From positions 1 through 10,391 of the forward strand of contig JAFGIT010000237.1 of the NCBI GenBank assembly GCA_016929465.1: 10,391 bases of DNA, written 5' to 3'. Shown here one piece after another: positions 1-5,804 of the stretch. Position 1 is the first letter of the stretch; each line of letters starts with the position of its first letter. The notes under the pieces are model-generated. The model ran no database searches and had not been told where the DNA came from. It saw only the letters and a list, made by a program, of their open reading frames with translations. The DNA comes from JAFGIT01 sp016929465 [NCBI: Candidatus Coatesbacteria bacterium] (GTDB taxonomy: Bacteria; B130-G9). Both the position numbers and the translations under genes were made by a program.

Positions 1-30
1 AGGAATGGAGTCTTCATATAACGCGGTCCC

Positions 31-1140
31 TCAGGCGAACTGGCTCGGACGTCTCAGCAGCAGTCGGCGTTCCATCTCGAATGCGGCAAACTGCTTAGAG
101 AGCAGCGCAAGAATTTCTCTTCCGAGTGGTGTTAGCACCAAGGGCACCCCCGGAGAGGGCCGGTGCTCGCACAAGCCCATCTCGCAGGCATAATTCCCAT
201 ACCACGCAAAGGACGATTTCTGAGAGCAATTCGCCCAGCGGCTCTTGGAGTTGCAGAGCTCCACAAAGCTGTTCATCTGCGATTCCGCAGACACGATCGC
301 CTGGTCCTCTGAATTTTCGACGGCTCTCAGGATACAGAATATGCCGAATTTGTGGCCATTGGTGCAGCGAGCAGCCGAGAGGCCGGCGATGAGAATCCTT
401 CTCTGACGTGGCGAGACCGTCCAGACAAGGGATTTATCTGAAGAGACGGCATAGGCCTTCCCGAGCTCGGTCAGAATTATTCCGCCATCGCCACGCTCGA
501 GCAGACCGAAGCTCTCTCCAAAGCGCACCCACAGCTTGGCACGATGTGCCGGATTCCGAATCTGACGTGGATTCTTCGCCACATTAGGGACATTCTCCAT
601 AATCTCTCGAAATGTCACTCGCGTGCGCTTTGCCATAAATGCGAAGAAACCATTCATGTAAGAGAGCTTTGCGAAACCGGCAATCGCAGGTTTGGGACAA
701 TCGAGACCGAGACGCTTCTCCTCCTCCGCCTCGAGCGATTCCGCCAGCTGAACGATTTTGCTTGCCTCGAAGCGGACACGATAGAGCGGAGGGCCGTAGC
801 GAGGAAGCGACCTCGGAAAGCCCTCGGCGAAGTGGACGCCTATTACGCTCGAAAATGAGAACCGCTCCGAATAGACATCGACGTAAGAAACGAGGCGGTC
901 GTAGTGGTCTTTGTTCGCAATGCCGAGTTGCAGCTCCAAAAGGACGAGCAGGTTGCGGGCCCTCTCGCGAAAGGCAAGGTCTATTCGACCGGTCTCGCAG
1001 ACATCCTCGCACTGCTCAACCTCCAACGATGAGACCGGAAGGCGCCTCTTCAATAGGTGGGATTCGACTATTTGCGGATAGCGAAACAAGATGTCCTGAA
1101 TAGTCTTCTCATCTATGTCCTGTCTCTGTTGCCACGTCAT
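31..1140 (-). CDS. Probable nuclease with PD-(D/E)XK-like N-terminal domain and winged-helix-like C-terminal part
   Basis: A 369-residue protein of no family I can name. The N-terminus looks like the NucS/DUF91-type restriction-endonuclease fold: a helix with Glu12, then GRID (Asp54), then the strand LLVLLELQ (Glu69-x-Gln71) and a helix containing HYDRLVSYV. This gives a D...ExQ core in which Gln replaces the usual Lys. Some PD-(D/E)XK-like families (for example DUF4268-type proteins) also carry ExQ, so the protein could still be active. The C-terminal part has two 'LTxLG' wing-like segments (near residues 223-227 and 336-340), suggesting winged-helix modules that bind DNA. The ATG lies 1 nt beyond the queD stop, with GGGA 5 nt upstream, so translation is probably coupled to queD. 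No methyltransferase or helicase is next to it. The fold assignment is inferred from motifs only. It could also be a DNA-binding regulator with a dead nuclease domain. Confidence 0.6.
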   Translation of the reverse strand: MTWQQRQDIDEKTIQDILFRYPQIVESHLLKRRLPVSSLEVEQCEDVCETGRIDLAFRERARNLLVLLELQLGIANKDHYDRLVSYVDVYSERFSFSSVIGVHFAEGFPRSLPRYGPPLYRVRFEASKIVQLAESLEAEEEKRLGLDCPKPAIAGFAKLSYMNGFFAFMAKRTRVTFREIMENVPNVAKNPRQIRNPAHRAKLWVRFGESFGLLERGDGGIILTELGKAYAVSSDKSLVWTVSPRQRRILIAGLSAARCTNGHKFGIFCILRAVENSEDQAIVSAESQMNSFVELCNSKSRWANCSQKSSFAWYGNYACEMGLCEHRPSPGVPLVLTPLGREILALLSKQFAAFEMERRLLLRRPSQFA

Positions 1141-1141
1141 T

Positions 1142-1510
1142 TCATTCCCAATAGGCAGCGCAGCAGTCGCGATTCTCCCAGATCGTGACCCGAGACATCA
1201 AGACCGAATACTCCCTTAGTCGCTCAGCCAAATCTTCATACAGCCACCTTGCGATGTTCTCGCTGGATGGATTGATCTCATCGAAGGGAGCCACTTCATT
1301 CAACATCCTGTGGTCAAGGAGTTGAAGGGCTGATTCCAGGGCTGTTTTCAGGTCTTTGAAGTCGATCGCGAGACCGGCGCTATTCAGCGACTCAGAGGTC
1401 ACGCTCATCTCAACCACCCAGTTATGGCCGTGAATATTCTCGCATTTGCCCCCGTAGTTGCGCAGCCGATGTGCAGCCGCAAAGGAGCTCTTCACCGTCA
1501 ATTCATACAT
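1142..1510 (-). CDS. queD: 6-carboxy-5,6,7,8-tetrahydropterin synthase (QueD/PTPS family)
   Basis: A 122-residue cytosolic enzyme of the 6-pyruvoyl-tetrahydropterin synthase fold. Bacterial QueD converts 7,8-dihydroneopterin triphosphate to 6-carboxytetrahydropterin, the second step towards preQ0 and queuosine. The zinc-binding histidines are visible as FAAAHRL (His14) and IHGHN (His27, His29). The catalytic Cys23 lies just before them, the Asp66-His67 pair is in LLDHRMLN, and the pterin-anchoring Glu112 is in VTIWE. The length matches short QueD proteins. The start has an AGAGG-like Shine-Dalgarno about 10 nt upstream. It is the middle gene of a minus-strand run, 75 bp after spoVG and 1 nt before the nuclease-like gene. 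No queC, queE, queF or folE is nearby, so the rest of the pathway must be elsewhere. A sepiapterin- or PTPS-like activity cannot be excluded, but Cys23 in its usual place favours QueD. Confidence 0.92.
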   Translation of the reverse strand: MYELTVKSSFAAAHRLRNYGGKCENIHGHNWVVEMSVTSESLNSAGLAIDFKDLKTALESALQLLDHRMLNEVAPFDEINPSSENIARWLYEDLAERLREYSVLMSRVTIWENRDCCAAYWE

Positions 1511-1539
1511 GCTTGCATTGCCTCTGATCCTATGTTTCT

Positions 1540-1582
1540 GCCGACTATCCCGAGGCTTCGATCGGAGAGAGGGGATATCGGC
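1540..1582 (-). other. Intercistronic hairpin between spoVG and queD
   Basis: In the transcribed sense, GCCGATATCCC begins 3 nt after the spoVG stop codon. It pairs with GGGATA-G-TCGGC after a 20-nt loop, giving an 11-bp stem with one bulged G. No T-run follows, so it does not look like an intrinsic terminator. A second CCGA in the loop could pair with the same downstream TCGG, allowing an alternative fold. It may serve as an RNA stability or processing element, or modulate expression of the downstream genes. Confidence 0.55.
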
Positions 1583-1585
1583 GTG

Positions 1586-1867
1586 TCATTCATCGAGTTT
1601 CGGGAAATACTCCCTGTATTTGGCCACAACAGCTTCGCGTATCTTGCTCTTGAGCTCTGCATTCTGTGCAGCGACGATTGGGACGAAATCACCGCCTTGT
1701 TGCCGCGTAGAGGGATAGCCCACGAAAAGGGCGCCATTCGGCTTGAGGACGACCTTGAAGCCCCTTATCATGAGTTCCCCGTCGAAAGTCACATCCGCGT
1801 ATGCGTGGACCTGACTAGTCCCTTCGCGGGATTCAAATGGATATATCCGAACATCACTCACTTCCAC
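1586..1867 (-). CDS. spoVG: SpoVG family protein
   Basis: A 93-residue protein with the conserved SpoVG start MEVSDVRIYPF, the strand run VHAYADVTFDGELMIRGFKV, then LFVGYPSTR and the C-terminal helix REAVVAKYREYF. Family members are small site-specific nucleic-acid-binding proteins. In Bacillus, SpoVG affects sporulation septation; in Staphylococcus and Borrelia it acts as a regulator. The homologue here probably has a regulatory role, since it is widespread in non-sporulating bacteria. The start is GTG, chosen because it begins exactly at the family's conserved N-terminus. No Shine-Dalgarno precedes it. Instead a -10-like TAATAT ends 6 nt before the GTG, which predicts a leaderless mRNA. It is the first gene of the minus-strand run spoVG-queD-nuclease, and an inverted repeat in its promoter suggests operator control. 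Confidence 0.92.
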   Translation of the reverse strand: MEVSDVRIYPFESREGTSQVHAYADVTFDGELMIRGFKVVLKPNGALFVGYPSTRQQGGDFVPIVAAQNAELKSKIREAVVAKYREYFPKLDE

Positions 1868-1873
1868 GGTGAT

Positions 1874-1903
1874 ATATTACTACGTTCTTAAGCCATTGGT
1901 CAA
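1874..1903 (-). promoter_or_regulatory. Sigma70-like promoter of spoVG, predicted leaderless
   Basis: Read on the minus strand: -35 TTGACC (5 of 6 consensus bases, at 1898-1903), an 18-nt spacer, and -10 TAATAT (4 of 6, at 1874-1879). Counting 7 nt downstream of the -10 box places the transcript start on the G of the GTG start codon at 1867. Confidence 0.65.
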
Positions 1904-1915
1904 GGGCGACCAATG
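1894..1915. promoter_or_regulatory. Candidate operator: 8-bp perfect inverted repeat over the spoVG -35 box
   Basis: CATTGGTC (1894-1901) and GACCAATG (1908-1915) are perfect reverse complements separated by 6 nt. A third, one-mismatch half-site GATCAATG follows at 1927-1934, in direct orientation with the second and 19 bp from it. The repeat covers the spoVG -35 hexamer, so a bound dimer would be expected to block that promoter. The binding protein is unknown; SpoVG itself is one candidate. Confidence 0.5.
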
Positions 1916-1954
1916 CCGCGCGGGACGATCAATGTCTCTGGGCCGAGTTCAACC

Positions 1955-1984
1955 TTGTTGATGGACCGGGGATTGAGATATACT
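1955..1984 (+). promoter_or_regulatory. Putative promoter of the DUF1232-comF-fliK-like operon, predicted leaderless
   Basis: The -10 hexamer is TATACT (5 of 6, at 1979-1984). A weak -35 TTGTTG (3 of 6, at 1955-1960) lies 18 nt upstream; TTGATG at 1958-1963 is an alternative, but with only a 15-nt spacer. The -10 box ends 6 nt before the ATG at 1991, the same geometry as the divergent spoVG promoter, and there is no Shine-Dalgarno in between. Confidence 0.5.
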
Positions 1985-1990
1985 CGTCCC

Positions 1991-2350
1991 ATGTCCAAGG
2001 CGAATAAGTCGAAAGAGAATAAGAAGCAAAGGAGCGATCACAGCCTGATACCGTCGGGCAATGTGCTCTCCTTCCTCTTCCACTTGCCGAATTTCGCGAA
2101 GCTTTATTGGAAGCTCTTCTGGGATAGGAGAGCGCCGAAAATCCCCAAGATTGTCCTGATCCTGGCCATAATCTATCTACTCTCTCCGATCGACCTGCTC
2201 CCGGATTTCGCCATCCCAGGAGTTGGCTATGTGGATGATCTCGCTCTTCTCGCGCTCGCGTTCAAGTATTTCATCAAGGCCATGCCGAAGGACCTGCTCT
2301 CCGAGAAGATCGAATCGATCGATAAGGACGCCAACGTCGGAAGACCATGA
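1991..2350 (+). CDS. DUF1232 (YkvA-like) small membrane protein
   Basis: A 119-residue protein. After a Lys-rich polar N-terminus (MSKANKSKENKK) come an amphipathic region (residues 24-45) and the DUF1232 signature SPIDLLPDFAIPGVGYVDD at 65-83. This is flanked by a hydrophobic helix (about 52-64) and a second hydrophobic stretch (about 84-96), so two membrane-embedded segments are likely. The family's function is not established; members occur in many bacteria, sometimes near stress or envelope genes. I chose the ATG at 1991 because the conserved region needs no more sequence upstream and the -10 hexamer ends 6 nt before it. An in-frame ATG at 1961 would add ten residues but also lacks a Shine-Dalgarno. 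The stop overlaps the comF start (ATGA), so it is the first gene of a coupled operon. Confidence 0.85.
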   Translation: MSKANKSKENKKQRSDHSLIPSGNVLSFLFHLPNFAKLYWKLFWDRRAPKIPKIVLILAIIYLLSPIDLLPDFAIPGVGYVDDLALLALAFKYFIKAMPKDLLSEKIESIDKDANVGRP

Positions 2351-3192
2351 TCCCGAATACTCGTCAGCTTGCCGAGACCGTTGCTGCCTCCCTGAACGCG
2401 CTGTTCGGACTAGCCCTGAACTCCCTGTGCGCGCTCTGCGGCAAGCGGTCCAGTGCTGCTATATGCCCGGGCTGCGTTTCGACATTCGAGCGACTCGAAT
2501 CAGCGTGCTGTCCCAAGTGCGGCCGGCCGAAATTTGCTCCGGGCTCATCGGATCACGCAAGGACGATATACTGCGGAGAATGCGAGGAGCGCCGTATCGA
2601 CCGTCGCAAAAGATGGTATTTCGACCGCGCCGTGTCGCTCTTCCTATATGAGGGGCGCATGAGGGAGGCGATATTGACGCTCAAGTATCGGAGACGATTC
2701 AGGATAGCCGATGTTCTCGGAGCTCTCTTTGCCCAATACTTCCCCCATCGGCTAATCTGCGAATCTGTCGAGGCAAGTTCAGAGTTCAATGTCGTCATAC
2801 CGGTGCCTCTGCATATTTCCCGGCTGATGGAACGAGAATTCAATCAGGCTGCAATTCTCGCCAGGTATGTCGCCGAGGCGATGTCTCTTCGAGTATCGTA
2901 TGAGGTCCTCGAGAGGACGAGGGCGACGGCACCGCAGTGGACGCTGACAAGCATTCAGCAAAAGATCGAGAACGTTAAGGGCGCATTCAAGGTCAGGCGC
3001 CCCAAGGCGATCAAGGACGCGAAGATACTTCTTATCGACGATATATTCACGAGGGGCGCAACCGCGAATGAATGCGCGAAGACACTCATGAAAGCGGGAG
3101 CCGGCTCCGTGGTTGTGGGCGCGCTCTCAACTCCGCACCTCGGCCATGATACGCCTGGTGCCGCCTATGAATCTGTGGAGCAGCGACCTTGA
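2347..3192 (+). CDS. comF: ComF family phosphoribosyltransferase-like protein
   Basis: A 281-residue protein with the double zinc-finger plus phosphoribosyltransferase layout of ComF/GntX proteins. The first zinc site is CALC...CPGC (Cys28, 31, 40, 43). A second Cys group follows: CCPKC (Cys54, 55, 58) and CGEC (Cys76, 79). The PRTase domain contains the PRPP loop ILLIDDIFTRGAT (residues 227-239, acidic pair Asp231-Asp232). It is preceded by the family's TxxQWTL...NVKGAF segment, which positions the nucleotide site. In competent bacteria ComF takes part in DNA uptake and in processing single-stranded DNA; in others its role is unclear. No comE or pil genes are adjacent. GGAAG lies 5 nt upstream of the ATG, and the start overlaps the preceding stop by ATGA. 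Its own stop overlaps the TTG of the next gene. It is somewhat longer than typical ComF (about 230-240 residues), with extra sequence at the N-terminus and a tail past the PRTase domain. Confidence 0.9.
   Translation: MIPNTRQLAETVAASLNALFGLALNSLCALCGKRSSAAICPGCVSTFERLESACCPKCGRPKFAPGSSDHARTIYCGECEERRIDRRKRWYFDRAVSLFLYEGRMREAILTLKYRRRFRIADVLGALFAQYFPHRLICESVEASSEFNVVIPVPLHISRLMEREFNQAAILARYVAEAMSLRVSYEVLERTRATAPQWTLTSIQQKIENVKGAFKVRRPKAIKDAKILLIDDIFTRGATANECAKTLMKAGAGSVVVGALSTPHLGHDTPGAAYESVEQRP
3177..3180 (+). promoter_or_regulatory. Shine-Dalgarno deciding the TTG start of the FliK-like gene
   Basis: GGAG lies inside the end of comF, exactly 8 nt before TTG at 3189. It favours this start over in-frame ATGs at 3231 and 3243, which have poorer upstream sequences. 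Confidence 0.6.
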
Positions 3193-4349
3193 GTATCGTT
3201 GGCGGAATAGACCGGCTGATAGTCGGCCAGATGCGGATTCTGATGAAGGACCAAGACACCCTTCCGAGTCTGAGCCTGAAGGTCGGAGACCTGCTCAAGG
3301 GGAAGGTCCTTAAGTTGCTGCCCGATGGGCGAGCGCTCATCTCGATCAAGGGAGCGAACATCCTGACGAGGCCCAAGATGTCGCTCGCGCCGGGAGAGGA
3401 GATTTTCGCGAAGGTTCAGAGCCTCGGCAGCGAGATTACGCTCGGCTTATTGTCGAAGCAGGCGAAGCTCCAGAACGATTTCCTGCAGGTTCTCGGGAGG
3501 GCGTGGCAGCAAAATTCCTCTATTTCAAAGCTGGCTGAGGGGCTGGCAAAGGTCGCCACCTCCCTTAAGTCCGCCGATGCCCTCAAATCGAACGAGCTAT
3601 CGACACTCGACAGAATACTCACGCTGCTCACGGGGGTAGAGGGTAGAGACGCATCCGCAATTGCGAAACGCCTCGTGGGCCTCGCCCGAGCGCTCGGATT
3701 AAATCACGAGGCGTCGATTGCGAGGGCAGTAGCGCTCGGCACGCCGGTCATTATCCTGAAGAGGCAACTTCAGAAGACGATGAAACCGAATGTTGAGAAA
3801 TTGATAAGTATGGTCTCAAGGCGGCTCTCCGGAGAAGCAAAAGTCGAGGAAGGAATAAAGGCGCAATTGGAGAGGCTTTTGTCACTTTGCGGTGACATTC
3901 GAGATAACGTGGAATTCCAGCAGTTGGCGAACCACTTCCTGAGGCAACGTGGAGCGCAGCTCTACATGCAAATGCCTCTCCTCTGGATGGGCGAAGACGG
4001 GCTCGCGGAGCTGACAGTTCGCTCCAAGAAAGATGACGCAAAAGAGGGGCAAATTGACCCCGATAACTGTCAGTTTTCGGTCTCAATAGAGCTTTCTGGT
4101 CTAGGGAGGGTGAAGGCAATAGCAGCCGTCAGCAAAAAGCGTATATCTTGCCTCCTCGCGACCGAGAAGAAAGCGATAAGGGAATTCATCGCAGAGCACT
4201 CGCAGATACTCGCGGATGGTCTGAATGCCGCTGGATTCGAGGTCTCCGACATAAAGGCGATGGTGAGCTCCGAGCCGCTCGAACGGCAGTTCGAGGCCTT
4301 CGTGCAGATGTTTATAGCCCAGGGACCGGCCTTTGACGTTACAGTGTAA
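3189..4349 (+). CDS. FliK-like protein with C-terminal Flg_hook domain
   Basis: A 386-residue protein with three parts. Residues 27-90 form a small beta-rich module (LKVGDLLKGKVLKLLPDGRA...SLGSEITLGLL) that is typical of the N-terminal part of many FliK-like proteins. Residues 95-255 are helical and charged. Residues 257-360 resemble the Flg_hook domain (PF02120): hydrophobic strands LYMQMPLLW and AELTV, then ELSGLGRVKAIAAV, a strand pair, and a helix ending in LNAAGFEVSDIKAMV. In FliK this domain contacts FlhB and switches export specificity. No flagellar or type III export genes are visible here, so it is either an isolated flagellar gene or a paralogue with another job. The TTG start overlaps the comF stop (TTGA) and has GGAG 8 nt upstream; ATGs at 3231 or 3243 would lose at most 18 residues outside the domains. 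It has no signal peptide or membrane helix. Confidence 0.7.
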   Translation: MSIVGGIDRLIVGQMRILMKDQDTLPSLSLKVGDLLKGKVLKLLPDGRALISIKGANILTRPKMSLAPGEEIFAKVQSLGSEITLGLLSKQAKLQNDFLQVLGRAWQQNSSISKLAEGLAKVATSLKSADALKSNELSTLDRILTLLTGVEGRDASAIAKRLVGLARALGLNHEASIARAVALGTPVIILKRQLQKTMKPNVEKLISMVSRRLSGEAKVEEGIKAQLERLLSLCGDIRDNVEFQQLANHFLRQRGAQLYMQMPLLWMGEDGLAELTVRSKKDDAKEGQIDPDNCQFSVSIELSGLGRVKAIAAVSKKRISCLLATEKKAIREFIAEHSQILADGLNAAGFEVSDIKAMVSSEPLERQFEAFVQMFIAQGPAFDVTV

Positions 4350-4361
4350 CAAAGCTACACT
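4333..4361 (+). promoter_or_regulatory. Sigma70-like promoter for glcD and downstream genes
   Basis: The -35 box TTGACG (5 of 6, at 4333-4338), a 17-nt spacer and the -10 box TACACT (4 of 6, at 4356-4361) overlap the last codons and stop of the FliK-like gene. A transcript would start near 4368 and have a leader of about 52 nt with the AAGGTGG Shine-Dalgarno of glcD. Confidence 0.55.
4338..4350. promoter_or_regulatory. Candidate operator palindrome in the glcD promoter spacer
   Basis: GTTAC-AGT-GTAAC is a 5-bp inverted repeat lying between the -35 and -10 boxes, where a bound repressor would block RNA polymerase. It also spans the last codons and stop of the FliK-like gene, so part of the pattern may be chance. 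Promoters of glcD-type genes are often controlled by GntR- or LysR-family regulators, but no regulator gene is in this window. Confidence 0.35.
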
Positions 4362-4419
4362 CTCCGGCGTTGATCCTTTTGATGCAGCGTTTGATTTCAA
4401 CTCCAAGGTGGTCTGATAT

Positions 4420-5790
4420 ATGGACAACAATCTCAAAAAGGAATTCAAGAGCATCGTAGGAAGTAGAAACTACAGTGATGGCGAGGCCGAGCGATTCTGC
4501 TACTCCTACGATGCGACGAGGCTTCAATATAGGCCCGATATAGTTATCTTCGCCGAGAATACCGAACAGGTTGTCCGGATAGCGAAGCTCGCGAACGAGA
4601 ATCGGATACCACTATTTCCAAGGGGGGCGGGTTCAGGATTCTCAGGAGGCTCTCTCCCCGTGAAGGGAGGAGTAGCGCTATGCCTGACCAAGATGAATCG
4701 GATAAAAGAGATCGACGTTGCGAATCTCGTTGCGACCGTTGAGCCCGGCGTGGTCAATGCAGACCTCAGAAGGGCGGTCGAGGCTAGAGGCCTATTCTAC
4801 CCGCCAGACCCCGCCAGTCTGGAATTCTCGACTATCGGGGGAAACGTGGCGGAATGCGCTGGGGGGCCAACATGCATCAAATACGGCGTCACCAGGAGTT
4901 ATATTCTCGGCCTGGAGGTCGTGCTCGGAACAGGGGACGTGATACGACCGGGAGGTGTACTGGTCAAGAACGTCGCGGGCTATGACCTGGTCAGGCTATT
5001 TTGCGGCTCCGAGGGCACTCTCGGAATAATCACTGAGATCAATCTGCGGCTGATCCCTCTGCCCGAAGGCAAGACGACGATAATGGCGATCTTCCCGTCG
5101 GTGGAGCAAGCCGCCAAGACAGTCGCACGGACCGTTCAGTCTCGAATATTGCCGGCTGCTCTCGAATTCATGGACGCAACATGTATCATGGCAGTTGAGA
5201 GATACAAGAAGATAGGTCTTCCGACGGACGCCGGCGCCGTCCTTATAATAGAGGCGGATGGGCCGGCGCGGGTACTTGCGGCTCAGCGCGAGCGTATTGA
5301 GTCGCTGTGCCGGGAGTGCGGTGCTATTTCCGCCGCATCCGCCGATGACGAAAAAGAGAGAGAGAATCTCTGGCAGGCGAGGCGCGCCATCTCCTCAGCT
5401 GTATCGAGCCTTGCTCCCAGAAAAGTGAACGAAGATGTCGCTGTGCCACCTGCTCAGATTCCCGAGCTCTTGCGCAGAATTGATATCGTTGCGAAAGAGA
5501 TGGACCTCGTCATCGCCAATTTCGGCCATGCGGGGGACGGAAACATCCATGTCAATATACTCTACGATCCAGATGTGCAAGGCATGCAGAAGCGAGCGGA
5601 GGACGCTGCCGAGAGAGTCTTTGACATCGCATTGGAGCTGAATGGGACCATAACCGGCGAGCACGGAGTCGGGATCACGAAGGCGGATTTTCTGGAGAAG
5701 CAGATAGGGCGAAAGCAAGTGGAACTGATGCGTGCATTAAAGGGAGTCTTCGATCCGAATAACATCATGAATCCGGGCAAGATATTTTAG
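4420..5790 (+). CDS. glcD: FAD-linked D-2-hydroxyacid dehydrogenase (GlcD/D-lactate dehydrogenase family)
   Basis: A 456-residue cytosolic flavoenzyme of the vanillyl-alcohol-oxidase fold. It is expected to oxidise glycolate, D-lactate or a similar 2-hydroxyacid to the 2-oxoacid. The FAD-binding half shows PRGAGSGFSGGSLP (67-80), TIGGNVAECAGGP (138-150) and GYDLVRLFCGSEGTLG (187-202). The C-terminal FAD-oxidase domain has the substrate/metal segment NFGHAGDGNIHVNI (367-380), GEHGVG (413-418) and the closing FDPNNIMNPGKIF. The length is close to that of family members (about 460-500). The start is ATG at 4420 with AAGGTGG 8 nt upstream. GlcE and GlcF, the usual partner subunits, are absent; the next gene is ispG, 14 bp away. 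The substrate cannot be decided from sequence. The electron acceptor may be an ETF, a separate Fe-S protein, or the PduS/RnfC-like protein two genes downstream. Confidence 0.92.
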   Translation: MDNNLKKEFKSIVGSRNYSDGEAERFCYSYDATRLQYRPDIVIFAENTEQVVRIAKLANENRIPLFPRGAGSGFSGGSLPVKGGVALCLTKMNRIKEIDVANLVATVEPGVVNADLRRAVEARGLFYPPDPASLEFSTIGGNVAECAGGPTCIKYGVTRSYILGLEVVLGTGDVIRPGGVLVKNVAGYDLVRLFCGSEGTLGIITEINLRLIPLPEGKTTIMAIFPSVEQAAKTVARTVQSRILPAALEFMDATCIMAVERYKKIGLPTDAGAVLIIEADGPARVLAAQRERIESLCRECGAISAASADDEKERENLWQARRAISSAVSSLAPRKVNEDVAVPPAQIPELLRRIDIVAKEMDLVIANFGHAGDGNIHVNILYDPDVQGMQKRAEDAAERVFDIALELNGTITGEHGVGITKADFLEKQIGRKQVELMRALKGVFDPNNIMNPGKIF

Positions 5791-5791
5791 C

Positions 5792-5796
5792 GGGAG
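5792..5796 (+). promoter_or_regulatory. Shine-Dalgarno deciding the TTG start of ispG
   Basis: GGGAG (5792-5796) leaves 8 nt before TTG at 5805. The next candidate, GTG at 5814, has no good Shine-Dalgarno. The geometry matches that of the other TTG-start gene, at 3189. Confidence 0.6.
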
Positions 5797-5804
5797 ACAC
5801 TCTA

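Noticed and set aside
584-1103. Long open frames on both strands inside the nuclease-like gene
   Set aside because: Arg-, Cys- and Pro-rich translations without domain features are typical shadow frames. The 369-residue frame has plausible domain structure and a coupled start.
1424-1891. A 155-codon plus-strand open frame opposite queD and spoVG
   Set aside because: It is antisense to two genes with clear family motifs, shows no recognisable domain, and results from the codon bias of the opposite strand.
1913-1990. Upstream extension of the DUF1232 protein to an ATG at 1913
   Set aside because: The extension would cross the promoter region and has no Shine-Dalgarno. The conserved domain is complete when starting at 1991.
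4370-4395. Three TTGAT repeats before glcD
   Set aside because: The units are short and unevenly spaced (9 and 12 bp). They do not exceed what chance allows.
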